Shown one piece after another: positions 26,396-36,175 of a stretch of DNA of 64,000 nt (the first letter of the stretch is position 1; each line of letters starts with the position of its first letter). Both the position numbers and the translations under genes were made by a program. The notes under the pieces were generated by a model. The model saw only the letters and a program-made list of their open reading frames with translations, had not been told where the DNA came from and made no database searches. The DNA lies in NCBI RefSeq assembly GCF_003259845.1, contig NZ_QLMJ01000007.1, positions 274,592-338,591 of the forward strand, in the 5' to 3' direction. Source of the stretch: Actinoplanes lutulentus (GTDB lineage: Bacteria > Actinomycetota > Actinomycetes > Mycobacteriales > Micromonosporaceae).

Positions 26396-27279
26396 TCGCG
26401 CCCCAGGTCGCGGTGCGAGGTATGCGCGGACAGCCGCATCCCGGACAGCCGCGCGGTGAGCTCCTCGGCGATCGCGACACTGCGGTGCTTGCCGCCGGTG
26501 CAGCCGATCGCGACAGTGAGGTACCGCTTGCCCTCGCGCTCGAAGCCGGGCGCGGTCGCCGCGATCAGGCCGGCGTAGGTCCCGACGAACTCGCCGGCAC
26601 CCTCCTGGCCCAGGACGTAACTGCTCACGCCCTCCTCCAGGCCGGTGTGCTCGCGCAGTTCCGGCACCCAGAACGGGTTCGGCAGGAACCGGGCGTCCAG
26701 CACGTAGTCGGCGTCCGGCGGCAGGCCGTACTTGAAGCCGAACGACAGCACGGTGATCCGCAGCCGGCGCGAGTCGTCGCCGCTGAACAGCTCCTCGACC
26801 CGGCGCCGCAGCTGGTTCACGTTCAGGTGACTGGTATCGATGATCACGTCGGCCTGGTCGCGGGCCTCCTCGAGCAGCTTGCGCTCGGCCGCGATCCCGT
26901 CGGCCAGCCGTCCGTCGCCCTGAAGCGGGTGCGAGCGGCGCACCGACTCGAAGCGCCGGATCAGCACCTCGTCATCGGCGTCGACGAACACCACACGCGG
27001 CGCGAAGCCGCGTTCCTTGAGCTCACGGACCGCCCCCGCCAGGTCGGTGGAGAACGCCCGGCTGCGCACGTCGAGCACCATCGCGGTACGCCGTGCCGCG
27101 CCACCGGCCGCGAAGGCCAGCTCCGCCATCTCCAGCATCAGCGCCTGCGGCAGGTTGTCGACCACGTAGAAGCCGACGTTCTCCAGCGCGCGGGCCACCG
27201 TGCTGCGCCCGCCGCCGGAGAGCCCGGTCACCACCACCAGGTCGGTACCGGCCTCATCGGGCTCCACTACCTCGTCCAC
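26392..27279 (-). CDS. rapZ: RNase adapter/nucleotide-binding protein RapZ (YvcJ)
   Basis: 295-residue RapZ-family P-loop protein. Walker A is GLSGGGRST, the RNA/ligand-binding C-terminus has YGLPPDADYVLDARFLPNPFW and AIGCTGGKHRSVAIAEEL. In E. coli it senses glucosamine-6-phosphate; the actinobacterial role is not settled. GTG 27279 has GGGAGG 5 bases upstream. It is coupled to yvcK, the widely conserved pair. Confidence 0.93.
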   Translation of the reverse strand: MDEVVEPDEAGTDLVVVTGLSGGGRSTVARALENVGFYVVDNLPQALMLEMAELAFAAGGAARRTAMVLDVRSRAFSTDLAGAVRELKERGFAPRVVFVDADDEVLIRRFESVRRSHPLQGDGRLADGIAAERKLLEEARDQADVIIDTSHLNVNQLRRRVEELFSGDDSRRLRITVLSFGFKYGLPPDADYVLDARFLPNPFWVPELREHTGLEEGVSSYVLGQEGAGEFVGTYAGLIAATAPGFEREGKRYLTVAIGCTGGKHRSVAIAEELTARLSGMRLSAHTSHRDLGRE

Positions 27280-27371
27280 GCACGCCTCCCGCGTCGGTTC
27301 GCTCGCATTGCACGAGCGACACAACATCCTAGGCCGTGAGACACCTGGACGACCGCCGGACAGCCTGTCCG

Positions 27372-29306
27372 CTACCGGTCCGGGTTAAGGGCGGCGAGGA
27401 CCGTCTCGGCCGTGCGCCGACCGATGCCGGGCACCTCGGAGATCTCCTCCGGCGTCGCGGCGGCCAGGCGTTTCAGCGAGCCGAAATGCCGCAGCAGGGC
27501 CTTGCGCCGCACGTCGCCGAGGCCGGCGATGTCATCCAGCGCGGAGGCCGTCATCCGCTTGGAACGCCTCTCCCGGTGGAACGTGATGGCGAACCGGTGT
27601 GCCTCGTCACGGATGCGCTGCAGAAGATAGAGCGACTCGGACGTGCGCGGAAGGATGACCGGGAAGTCCTCACCCGGCTGCCACACCTCCTCGAGGCGTT
27701 TCGCGAGCCCGCAGAGCGCGACGTCGGTGATCCCCAGCTCGGAGAAGACCGCGGCCACCGCGTTGACCTGCGGCTGACCACCGTCGACGACGACAAGCTG
27801 CGGAGGGTACGCGAACCGGCGCGGTTTGCCGGTGAGCGGATCGATGCCGGGCAGCGTGACCGGCACGACGCCGTCGGCATCGGGCTCCGGCAGGTCCTCC
27901 GCGATGACGGCTTCCTGTGCTTTGAAGCGGGCGAACCGGCGCCGCATCACCTCGCTCATCGCCGAGAGGTCGTCGGTGGCGCCTTTGATCGCGAAGCGGC
28001 GGTACTCACTCTTACGGGCCAGGCCGTCCTCGAAGACCACCATCGAGGCGACCACGTCGGTGCCCTGGATCTGCGAGACGTCGAAACACTCGATGCGCAG
28101 CGGAACGGTGTCCATGCCGAGCGCCTCGGAGATCTCCTCCAGCGCCTTGTTGCGGGTCGTCAGGTCGCCGGCCCGGCGCAGCTTGTGCCGCTGCAGCGAC
28201 TCGGCGGCGTTGCGCGCCACCGTCTCCATCAGCGATTTCTTGTCACCGCGCTGCGGCACCCGCAGGGTCGCCCGGCTGCCGCGCCGCTCGGTGAGCCAGT
28301 CGGCGAGCGCGTCGGCGTCCTCGGGCAGGGCCGGCACGAGCAGCTCGCGGGGAACGTCGTTCTCCCCCTCGGCGCCACCGTAGACCTGGGTGCAGAAGTG
28401 GTGGACCAGGTCGCCGGTGCTCAGGTCCTCGACCTTGTCCACCACCCAGCCACGCTGGCCGCGGACCCGGCCGTCCCGGACGTGGAAGACCTGCACCGCC
28501 GCCTCCAGCGGGTCCTCGGCGAAGGCCACCACGTCGGCGTCGGTGCCGTCACCGAGCACCACGGCCTGCTTCTCCATCGCCCGGCGCAGCGCCGCGATGT
28601 CGTCACGCAGCCGGGCCGCCCGCTCGAACTCGAGCTCCTCGGAGGCCTGCAGCATGTCGCGCTCGAGCCGTCGCACGAACGCGTCGGACTTGCCCGCCAT
28701 GAAGTCGCAGAAGTCGTCGACGATCGCCCGGTGCTGCTCGGCGCTGACCTGGCCGACGCACGGCGCCGAGCACTTGCCGATGTAACCCAGCAGGCAGGGC
28801 CGGCCGATCTGACCGTGCCGTTTGAAGACGCCGGTCGAGCAGGTGCGCGCCGGGAAGACCCGCAGCAGCAGGTCGAGCGTCTCGCGGATGGCCCAGGCGT
28901 GCGAGTAGGGACCGAAGTAGCGGACACCCTTGCGCTTGGCGCCGCGCATCACCTGGAGGCGGGGGAACTCCTCGTCGAGGGTGACGGCCAGGAACGGGTA
29001 CGACTTGTCGTCGCGGTATTTGACGTTGAAGCGGGGGTCGAACTCCTTGATCCAGGAGAACTCGAGCTGGAGCGCCTCGACCTCGGTGCCGACCGTGACC
29101 CAATCCACACTGCCGGCGGTGGTGACCATCTGCTGGGTGCGCGCATGCAGCGACCAGACGTCGGCGAAGTAGGAGTTGAGCCGGTTACGCAGGCTTTTCG
29201 CCTTGCCGACGTAGATCACCCGGCCGGCGGGGTCGCGGAAGCGGTAGACACCCGGGGCGTCCGGGATGGTACCCGGAGCCGGACGATAAGTGGACGGGTC
29301 TGGCAC
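27372..29306 (-). CDS. uvrC: Excinuclease ABC subunit C
   Basis: 644 residues. The N-terminal GIY-YIG nuclease (PGVYRFRDPAGRVIYVGKAKSLR) makes the 3' incision, the UVR motif near residues 210-240 contacts UvrB, the RNase H-like domain makes the 5' incision, and a C-terminal helix-hairpin-helix pair ends the protein (LGDVRRKALLRHFGSL and EVPGIGRRTAETVL). GTG start 7 bases after a TACTGT -10 element, with no spaced ribosome-binding site, so it is leaderless. Confidence 0.96.
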   Translation of the reverse strand: MPDPSTYRPAPGTIPDAPGVYRFRDPAGRVIYVGKAKSLRNRLNSYFADVWSLHARTQQMVTTAGSVDWVTVGTEVEALQLEFSWIKEFDPRFNVKYRDDKSYPFLAVTLDEEFPRLQVMRGAKRKGVRYFGPYSHAWAIRETLDLLLRVFPARTCSTGVFKRHGQIGRPCLLGYIGKCSAPCVGQVSAEQHRAIVDDFCDFMAGKSDAFVRRLERDMLQASEELEFERAARLRDDIAALRRAMEKQAVVLGDGTDADVVAFAEDPLEAAVQVFHVRDGRVRGQRGWVVDKVEDLSTGDLVHHFCTQVYGGAEGENDVPRELLVPALPEDADALADWLTERRGSRATLRVPQRGDKKSLMETVARNAAESLQRHKLRRAGDLTTRNKALEEISEALGMDTVPLRIECFDVSQIQGTDVVASMVVFEDGLARKSEYRRFAIKGATDDLSAMSEVMRRRFARFKAQEAVIAEDLPEPDADGVVPVTLPGIDPLTGKPRRFAYPPQLVVVDGGQPQVNAVAAVFSELGITDVALCGLAKRLEEVWQPGEDFPVILPRTSESLYLLQRIRDEAHRFAITFHRERRSKRMTASALDDIAGLGDVRRKALLRHFGSLKRLAAATPEEISEVPGIGRRTAETVLAALNPDR

Positions 29307-29313
29307 ATCTCCA

Positions 29314-29336
29314 ACAGTAGTGCCTGGGACTGACAG
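29314..29336 (-). promoter_or_regulatory. PafBC-type DNA-damage promoter of uvrC
   Basis: Minus strand CTGTCAGTC (29336-29328), 8 bases, TACTGT (29319-29314). It fits the RecA-independent damage promoter consensus TTGTCRGTG-N8-TANNNT. Confidence 0.75.
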
Positions 29337-29403
29337 AATTGCCCGACCGGAGGTCCGGTGCCGCCGCCACGGCGCCGGATCTCCGGCCTGTCACGTCACG
29401 CGA

Positions 29404-29943
29404 TCAGGCGGCTTTCACCACGTTGTCGCCATCGAGCTCGACCTTGGTCTCGGTGAGCGGCTGCTGAGCCGGCCCGGACGTCGGAGCGCCGTCCTTGATC
29501 GAGAAGAAGCTGTTGTGGCAGCGGCAGATGATCTGCCCGTCAGCGATCTCACTGACCTCGCAGCCCTGGTGGGTGCAGACCTTGCTGAAGGCCTTGAAGG
29601 TGCCCTCGGTCGGCTGGGTGACCACCAGGTCGTTCGTGATCACGCCACCGCCGACAGCGACCTTGGACGCCGCCACCAGGACCGTGGCGCTGCCGCCGCT
29701 GTCACCGGTGTCGCCGTCACCCGTGCCGCCGGCCGCGGTGCTGCCGGCCGGTGCCGGGTTGGTGTCGAAGTCGGTGCCGTTCGGGTTGGTGCCGCTGCTG
29801 TCGGTGCCACAAGCGGCCAGGACCGCGCCGGCGCCGAGAGCTCCCGCGCCGACCAGGATGCAGCGGCGCGTCGAGGTCGCGCCACTGGCGCTGGCGCACT
29901 CATGGTGAGTCGCGGCCTCGGTCCTCGTCTGCACGTCGGTCAT
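29404..29943 (-). CDS. Exported Rieske [2Fe-2S] lipoprotein
   Basis: 179 residues. A twin-arginine-like start (STRRCILVGAGALGAG) leads to a lipobox LAAC near residue 45, so export by Tat with lipid anchoring is likely. A Gly/Thr/Asp-rich linker follows. The C-terminal Rieske domain has CTHQGC and CRCHNSFF; Arg replaces the usual Pro in the second box. It is a probable electron carrier on the outer membrane face, partner unknown. GGGAGGG precedes the ATG. Its location between uvrA and uvrC appears conserved in relatives. Confidence 0.87.
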   Translation of the reverse strand: MTDVQTRTEAATHHECASASGATSTRRCILVGAGALGAGAVLAACGTDSSGTNPNGTDFDTNPAPAGSTAAGGTGDGDTGDSGGSATVLVAASKVAVGGGVITNDLVVTQPTEGTFKAFSKVCTHQGCEVSEIADGQIICRCHNSFFSIKDGAPTSGPAQQPLTETKVELDGDNVVKAA

Positions 29944-30055
29944 GTGTAGCCCTCCCAGTACTGGATTTCCGCTCGCCATCACGCGGAGTCGCCCTTGGAT
30001 ACGCGGCTGGGCAGTTGATCAGTTCACCGTCACTACCGAAATCATGCCCATACGA

Positions 30056-30089
30056 CCGCCCGGCCGAGGTTAGTTTCCCGACCGGGCGG
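30056..30089 (-). terminator. Hairpin after uvrA
   Basis: 8-bp stem (30056-30063 with 30082-30089) around an 18-base loop, 33 bases past the uvrA stop. The loop is long, so this is tentative. Confidence 0.45.
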
Positions 30090-30121
30090 CTTCGCTATGA
30101 GGCGTCTAAGAAATTCCTAAA

Positions 30122-33061
30122 TCACACGGTCGCCTTGGCCCGCGTCTTTCGCGCCGGGGCCGGGTTGTTCGCCTTCCCGGCCCGGCCGGTGGCCGCGGTC
30201 GCGCCCTTCGGCTTGCCGGCCAGCCCGAGCACCGGCCGCAGGAACTGCCCGGTGTGGCTCTCGGCGACCTCGGCGATCTCCTCCGGCGTGCCGGTGGCGA
30301 GCACCACACCGCCCTTGTGGCCGCCTTCCGGACCCATGTCGATCAGCCAGTCGGCCGTCTTGATGACGTCCAGGTTGTGCTCGATCGTGATCACCGTGTT
30401 GCCCTTGTCGACCAGGCCGTTGAGCACGATCAGCAGCTTGCGGATGTCCTCGAAGTGCAGGCCGGTGGTCGGCTCGTCGAGAACGTAGACGGTCCGGCCG
30501 GTGGACCGTTTCTGCAGCTCGGAGGCGAGCTTCACGCGCTGCGCCTCACCACCGGAGAGGGTGGTCGCCGGCTGGCCCAGCCGCACGTAACCGAGGCCGA
30601 CGTCGACAAGCGTCTTCAGGTGCCGGTGGATCGCCGGGAGCGCCGAGAAGAACTCCGCGCCCTCCTCGATCGGCATGTTCAGCACCTCGGAGATGGTCTT
30701 GCCCTTGTAGTGCACCTCAAGGGTCTCCCGGTTGTACCGAGCGCCCTTGCACACCTCGCAGGGGACGTAGACGTCCGGCAGGAAGTTCATCTCGATCTTG
30801 ATGGTGCCGTCGCCGGAGCAGTTCTCGCAGCGGCCGCCCTTCACGTTGAACGAGAAGCGGCCTGGGCCGTACCCCCGGACCTTCGCCTCGGCGGTCTCCG
30901 CGAAGAGCTTGCGGACGTGGTCGAAGACACCGGTGTAGGTGGCCGGGTTGGACCGCGGGGTCCGCCCGATCGGCGACTGGTCCACGCCGACGACCTTGTC
31001 GATGTTCTCGATGCCGGTGATCTTGGTGTGCCGGCCGGGCACCTGCCGGGCCCGGTTGATCTGGTTCGCCAGGACCGTGTGCAGGATGTCGTTGACCAGC
31101 GTCGACTTGCCCGAGCCGCTCACACCGGTGACCGCGATGAACTGGCCCAGCGGGAACGGGACGGTCAGGTTGCGCAGGTTGTGCTCGCGGGCACCGTGCA
31201 CAACCACCTCGCGGCCGGCCTCCTGCGGGCGGCGGGAAGCCGGGATCGGGATCGACTTGCGGCCGGAGAGGTAGGCGCCGGTGGGCGACTCCTCGTTCGC
31301 CAGCAGGCCCTCGACGGTGCCGCTGTGCACGATCTTGCCGCCGTGCTCGCCGGCGCCGGGGCCGATGTCGACGATCCAGTCGGCGGTCCGGATGGTGTCC
31401 TCGTCGTGCTCCACCACGATCAGGGTGTTGCCGAGGTTACGCAGCCGGACCAGCGTCTCGATGAGCCGGTGGTTGTCGCGCTGGTGCAGGCCGATCGACG
31501 GCTCGTCCAGCACGTAGAGCACGCCGACCAGGCCGGAGCCGATCTGGGTGGCGAGCCGGATGCGCTGCGCCTCGCCGCCGGACAGCGTGCCGGCGCCCCG
31601 GTCCAGCGACAGGTAGTCGAGGCCGACGTCGACCAGGAAGCGCAGCCGGGCGTTGATCTCCTTGAGCACCCGCTCGGCGATCATCTTCTGCCGGTCGTCG
31701 AGGACCAGGCCGGACAGCAGCTCCGCGCACTCGCCGACGGAGAGGTTGCAGACCTCGGCGATGCTCTTGCCGGCCAGGGTCACCGCGAGCACCTCGGGCT
31801 TGAGCCGGGCGCCGCCGCAGACCTTGCAGGGCACGTCGCGCATGTACCCCTCGTACTTGTCGCGCGACCAGTCGCTCTCGGTGTCGTTGTGCCGCCGCTC
31901 GATCCACTGCACCACGCCCTCGAAGCCGGTGTAGTAGGAGCGCTCGCGGCCGTACTTGTTGCGGTAGCGGACGTGGACCTGGTCGTCCGACCCGTGCAGG
32001 ATGGTTTTCTGCACCCGGCTGGAGAGCTGCCGCCACGGCGTGTCGATGCTGAATTTCTCCGCGTCGGCGAGCGCCTCGAGCAGGCGCAGGAAGTACTCCT
32101 GGGTGGTGCCGCCGGACCACGGCTGGATCGCGCCGTCGCGGAGGGTGGCCTCCTCGTCCGGGATGATCAGCTCGGGGTCGACCTCCTTCTTGGTCCCGAG
32201 GCCGGTGCACTCGGGACACGCGCCGTACGGCGCGTTGAAGGAGAACACCCGGGGCTCGAGGTCCTCGATGGCGAGCGGGTGATCGTTCGGACAGGCCAGG
32301 TGCTCGGAGAAGCGCCGCTCCCGTTCCGGGTCGTCCTCCGGCAGGTCGACGAAGTCGAGCAGGATGATGCCGCCGGCCAGGCCGAGCGCCGCCTCCACCG
32401 AGTCGGTGAGCCGCTGCTTGCTGGACGACTTGACGCTGAGGCGGTCGACGACCACCTCGATGGTGTGCTTTTCCTGCTTCTTCAGTTTCGGCGGCTCGGT
32501 CAGCGGGTGGACCGTGCCGTCGACCCGGGCCCGGGCGAAGCCCTTGGACTGCAGCTCGGCGAAGAGGTCGACGTATTCACCCTTGCGGCCGCGGACCACC
32601 GGGGCGAGCACCATGAAGCGGGTGCCCTCGTCCATGGCGAGCACCCGGTCGACGATCTGCTGCGGCGTCTGCTTGCTGATCCGCTCGCCGCAGACCGGGC
32701 AGTGCGGGGTGCCGGCGCGGGCGAAGAGCAGGCGCAGGTAGTCGTAGACCTCGGTGATGGTGCCGACGGTCGAACGCGGGTTGCGGTTCGTCGATTTCTG
32801 GTCGATCGACACGGCCGGGGACAGGCCCTCGATGAAGTCGACGTCGGGCTTGTCCATCTGGCCGAGGAACTGCCGTGCGTACGACGACAGGGACTCGACG
32901 TAACGCCGCTGTCCCTCCGCGAAGATCGTGTCGAAGGCGAGGCTGGACTTGCCCGAGCCGGACAGGCCCGTGAAGACGATCATGGCGTCGCGGGGCAGGT
33001 CCAGGTTGACGTCGCGCAGGTTGTGCTCGCGAGCGCCACGAATAGTCAGTCGGTCGGCCAC
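30122..33061 (-). CDS. uvrA: Excinuclease ABC subunit A
   Basis: 979-residue damage-recognition ATPase. Two ABC modules: Walker A GLSGSGKSS (residues ~31-39) and GVSGSGKST (~645), and two LSGGEAQR signatures. Zinc sites show CPVCGERI, CPECTGLG and CENCSGDG with CEVCKGARY. The C-terminal tail of ~30 residues is Ala/Lys-rich. GTG start behind GGAGAGG. Confidence 0.97.
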   Translation of the reverse strand: MADRLTIRGAREHNLRDVNLDLPRDAMIVFTGLSGSGKSSLAFDTIFAEGQRRYVESLSSYARQFLGQMDKPDVDFIEGLSPAVSIDQKSTNRNPRSTVGTITEVYDYLRLLFARAGTPHCPVCGERISKQTPQQIVDRVLAMDEGTRFMVLAPVVRGRKGEYVDLFAELQSKGFARARVDGTVHPLTEPPKLKKQEKHTIEVVVDRLSVKSSSKQRLTDSVEAALGLAGGIILLDFVDLPEDDPERERRFSEHLACPNDHPLAIEDLEPRVFSFNAPYGACPECTGLGTKKEVDPELIIPDEEATLRDGAIQPWSGGTTQEYFLRLLEALADAEKFSIDTPWRQLSSRVQKTILHGSDDQVHVRYRNKYGRERSYYTGFEGVVQWIERRHNDTESDWSRDKYEGYMRDVPCKVCGGARLKPEVLAVTLAGKSIAEVCNLSVGECAELLSGLVLDDRQKMIAERVLKEINARLRFLVDVGLDYLSLDRGAGTLSGGEAQRIRLATQIGSGLVGVLYVLDEPSIGLHQRDNHRLIETLVRLRNLGNTLIVVEHDEDTIRTADWIVDIGPGAGEHGGKIVHSGTVEGLLANEESPTGAYLSGRKSIPIPASRRPQEAGREVVVHGAREHNLRNLTVPFPLGQFIAVTGVSGSGKSTLVNDILHTVLANQINRARQVPGRHTKITGIENIDKVVGVDQSPIGRTPRSNPATYTGVFDHVRKLFAETAEAKVRGYGPGRFSFNVKGGRCENCSGDGTIKIEMNFLPDVYVPCEVCKGARYNRETLEVHYKGKTISEVLNMPIEEGAEFFSALPAIHRHLKTLVDVGLGYVRLGQPATTLSGGEAQRVKLASELQKRSTGRTVYVLDEPTTGLHFEDIRKLLIVLNGLVDKGNTVITIEHNLDVIKTADWLIDMGPEGGHKGGVVLATGTPEEIAEVAESHTGQFLRPVLGLAGKPKGATAATGRAGKANNPAPARKTRAKATV

Positions 33062-33099
33062 TGCCAGCCTCTCCGTACAGGTGTATGAGTCGAGCAGAC

Positions 33100-33122
33100 A
33101 CTTTAGCCAGGGGGTATGACAT
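33100..33122 (-). promoter_or_regulatory. PafBC-type DNA-damage promoter of uvrA
   Basis: Minus strand ATGTCATAC (33122-33114), exactly 8 bases, TAAAGT (33105-33100). The transcript would carry a leader of about 30 bases with a ribosome-binding site. Confidence 0.78.
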
Positions 33123-33170
33123 TTTCTGGCGACCCAGGTTCAGCGCCTAGCAGATGGCGAACATTCCCCG

Positions 33171-34976
33171 TCACTCCTTCGGAGGAACCGGCAGACTCCG
33201 CATGTCCCAGAACTCCACACCACCGGCTGACTTCGGTTCGCCGAGCGCGTCGACCAGCAGCTCACGCTGTGCCTCAGGGTTGCGGCCCCCGGGCACCAGG
33301 ATGATCACGCCGGCTCGCCAGAAGATCAGGTCCTCGGTGATCCGGGCCCGGTCGGCGTCGGTGAGCTCAGGCACTCGACCGTACTCCCGGACCCGCCAGA
33401 GCAGGTCGGAGGTGAAGCGGCGGGGCGCGTTCCAGGAACCGGTGTCGTCAGCCGGCGGATTCACCGGGCCCATGAAATATCCGCGCGGCGTGGCGTAGTC
33501 CAGGTTCATCAGGGTGGCCCAGCGCATGCCGGTGCGACCGGTGGTGACCTCCGGCAGGGGCACGGTGATCAGGGTGCGGTCGTTCGCCACGTACTCCTTG
33601 TAGGTGCCCTGGGTGAGGAAGGCCGGCAGGGGCTCGCCCTCGACGACGGGCAGCGGCTTCGGGATGAGCGGCACGAGGGCGAGCGTCATGCCGATCCAGA
33701 AGAGCCTCCGCTTTTTGTCCGGATAAATACGGACTTTGTCGGCGGCCAGCGCGTAGAGCACCCCGACGATCGTCGCCGGCACCATCGCGAACCTCGTCAC
33801 ACTGACCAGGTCGATGATCGGAACGTGGCTGATCAGGCCGAACGGTAGCGGGATACCGGTGTCGCGACCGAACACCTTCAGCACCGGGCCGAACGACATC
33901 AGCAGCAGCACCAGACCGGCGATCCCGGCGGCACGGGCAGCGACGTTCCGCCACACCATGACCACGGCCACCACGATCATCACGAACCCGAACGGCCCGA
34001 AGAACGTGTTGTCCTCGGTCGCGCTGACGCTCATGCTCCGGGTCAGCGCCGCGTTGCCGGCCAGCGACTGCCGGGCGAACCCGAAGAGCGAGGCCAGGTC
34101 GGTGACGTACATGTCCGGCTCGAACGGCTGGCCGTGGTAGTTGCCGGGCGCGAAGAACTGGTACCAGAGCGGATAGGCCAGCAGCACCCCGGCGGTGGCG
34201 GCGGCGACCCCGAGCCCGGCGAGGAATCGCTTCCACACGGCACGGACCACGTCAAAGGCCATGACCGCGTACGCGACCACGAACACGCCCAGTGTCAGTG
34301 CGGTGAAGAGCAGCGTCTCCTCGTTGATGAAGCACTGGAGCACGATCAGCAGGCCCAGGATGATCCCGCCGCGCAGCGCCCGCCCCGGCTCCCGCAGCCG
34401 CAGGACCTGCCAGACGATGAACGGCACCACGTACTGGTTGACGAAGTTCACGTGCCCGTTCGCGTGCGACACCATGGTCGGCGCGAACCCGCAGAACACG
34501 CCGCCGATCGCCGCCGCCACCCGGCTGCGGACCAGGTGCCGGGAGAGAACCCAGTACCAGGCGTACGCGGTCCCGGCCAGGCCGAGAGTGATCAGGAGCG
34601 CGACCGACACGCCCGCGCCGAGGAAGTGGGTGATCGGCGCCAGCGGGAGGCTCAGCGCCAGGATCGACGTGTTCGCCATCATGTTGACCCCGACGGGGGC
34701 GTTCAGCCGATCACTGAAGAACGGCGACGCCCCGTCGAAGATCACCCGGTCGGCGTGCGCCAGCACGAAGAGGAAGACGCCGTGGTCGTCGTCGTTGCTG
34801 GCCAGCACCCGTCCGTTGGGGTCGATCCAGAGCCGGATCAGCACCACGATCGCGAGCAGCAGGTAACCCAGCGGAACCCAGACGTCGATCCGCCGGAGCC
34901 ACCAGGACCCGGTCGCCGCAGGAACCTCCCCCGCGGTCGACACCGGCTCCTCGATCATCTCTTCAGCCGCACGCAC
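33171..34976 (-). CDS. Polytopic membrane protein, GT-C glycosyltransferase-like
   Basis: 601 residues with about 11-13 hydrophobic segments and a C-terminal soluble part of ~130 residues. The first external loop has the acidic cluster ASNDDDHGVFLF and the segment DRLNAPVGVNMMANTS, which resembles actinobacterial GT-C-type polyprenyl-sugar transferases of unknown specificity. Function is inferred from topology only. GTG 34976 and ATG 34958 are both possible starts; neither has a well-spaced ribosome-binding site. It lies 21 bases after rsgA, so they are probably cotranscribed. Confidence 0.65.
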   Translation of the reverse strand: MRAAEEMIEEPVSTAGEVPAATGSWWLRRIDVWVPLGYLLLAIVVLIRLWIDPNGRVLASNDDDHGVFLFVLAHADRVIFDGASPFFSDRLNAPVGVNMMANTSILALSLPLAPITHFLGAGVSVALLITLGLAGTAYAWYWVLSRHLVRSRVAAAIGGVFCGFAPTMVSHANGHVNFVNQYVVPFIVWQVLRLREPGRALRGGIILGLLIVLQCFINEETLLFTALTLGVFVVAYAVMAFDVVRAVWKRFLAGLGVAAATAGVLLAYPLWYQFFAPGNYHGQPFEPDMYVTDLASLFGFARQSLAGNAALTRSMSVSATEDNTFFGPFGFVMIVVAVVMVWRNVAARAAGIAGLVLLLMSFGPVLKVFGRDTGIPLPFGLISHVPIIDLVSVTRFAMVPATIVGVLYALAADKVRIYPDKKRRLFWIGMTLALVPLIPKPLPVVEGEPLPAFLTQGTYKEYVANDRTLITVPLPEVTTGRTGMRWATLMNLDYATPRGYFMGPVNPPADDTGSWNAPRRFTSDLLWRVREYGRVPELTDADRARITEDLIFWRAGVIILVPGGRNPEAQRELLVDALGEPKSAGGVEFWDMRSLPVPPKE

Positions 34977-34997
34977 CGGCCGAATTGTGCCAGAGCC

Positions 34998-36005
34998 CTA
35001 GCGGGCAAGCCGCGCGGAGCGGCGGGCGCTCTCCACCTGGACCTCGTGGTTCAGCTTGCGCCAGCTCGCCAGGCGGCGGGCCGTCAGTGTTCCCCCGGTC
35101 AGGGCCGCCTGCACCGCGCAGGCCGGTTCGGTCTCGTGCCGGCAGTTGTCGAAGCGGCAGTGTGCTGCCAGTCCGGTGATGTCGGCGAAAGCCCGTTCCA
35201 GGCCGTCGGCGGTGTCCAGGAGGCCCACGCCTCTGATGCCGGGTGTGTCGATCACCGCACCTCCGCCGGGCAGGGTGACCAGGTTGCGATAGGCGGTGGT
35301 GTGCCGGCCCTTGCCGTCGGCGTCCCGGATCGTCTGCACCGGCATCACGGCGGCGCCGGCCAGCGCGTTCACCAGCGTCGATTTACCGGCGCCGGAGCGG
35401 CCCAGCAGGGCGACGGTCCGGCCCGCCGCGGCCGCGCGGAGCTCGGCGAGCCCGTCACCGGAGCGGACGCTCACCGGCAGGACCGGCACGCCGGGTGCCA
35501 GCTCGGCCATCTGGCGGGCGATCGCGACCGGGTCGGGCGTGGTGTCGCATTTGGTGAGGACCAGCAGCGGCTCGGCCCCGGACTCCCAGGCGAGCGCCAG
35601 GAGACGTTCGACACGGCCGTCGTCGGGTTCGGGATGGATCGGCTCGACCACCGCGACGACGTCCATGTTGGCCGCCAGGACCTGCCCGGAGGAGTCCTTG
35701 TCGGCGGTACGCCGAATCAGTGTGGTGTGCCGTGGCAGCACCAGTTCAAGTGTGGTCCGGCGGTCCGGCCACTGACGCAGCACCACCCAGTCGCCGGAGC
35801 AGGGCAGCCCCGCCGGGTCGCGGGCGGCGTCGAGCAGCACGCTGCCGCCCAGGCTGGCGCGGGTGGCGCCGGCCGCGGTGAGCACCGTGCAGACGCCTCG
35901 GTCAGCACGCAGAACCCGCCCGGGTAGTGCGTCGGCGCGGTCGAAAGGCCGGTACGCGGATGCGAAAGTCTCGTCCCAGCCCAGCTGGGACAGGTCGTAC
36001 GACAT
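34998..36005 (-). CDS. rsgA: Ribosome small-subunit GTPase RsgA
   Basis: 335-residue circularly permuted GTPase that checks 30S maturation. An OB-fold N-terminus is followed by G4 (LVLTKCD), G1 (GRSGAGKSTLVN) and G3 (VIDTPGIRGVG) in the permuted order. The C-terminal zinc site is CRFDNCRHETEPAC. ATG 36005 has AAAGGA upstream. Confidence 0.93.
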   Translation of the reverse strand: MSYDLSQLGWDETFASAYRPFDRADALPGRVLRADRGVCTVLTAAGATRASLGGSVLLDAARDPAGLPCSGDWVVLRQWPDRRTTLELVLPRHTTLIRRTADKDSSGQVLAANMDVVAVVEPIHPEPDDGRVERLLALAWESGAEPLLVLTKCDTTPDPVAIARQMAELAPGVPVLPVSVRSGDGLAELRAAAAGRTVALLGRSGAGKSTLVNALAGAAVMPVQTIRDADGKGRHTTAYRNLVTLPGGGAVIDTPGIRGVGLLDTADGLERAFADITGLAAHCRFDNCRHETEPACAVQAALTGGTLTARRLASWRKLNHEVQVESARRSARLAR

Positions 36006-36163
36006 GAGAATCCTTTTACGGTCGTGGGGTACAGCGGCCCCCGGGGTGACAAAACGCGACATCGATGAACTGCACGTTCCTCACCTCCCCGCTGGGATTC
36101 GATCGATCTACGCGGCAGAAACGACGGTACGTTCACGGTGACCGGGGCGAAAGCGATTTCCGA

Positions 36164-36169
36164 TAGGGT
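36164..36169 (+). promoter_or_regulatory. Putative -10 element (TAGGGT), leaderless start
   Basis: TAGGGT ends 6 bases before the GTG at 36176. Confidence 0.4.
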
Positions 36170-36175
36170 CGGCAC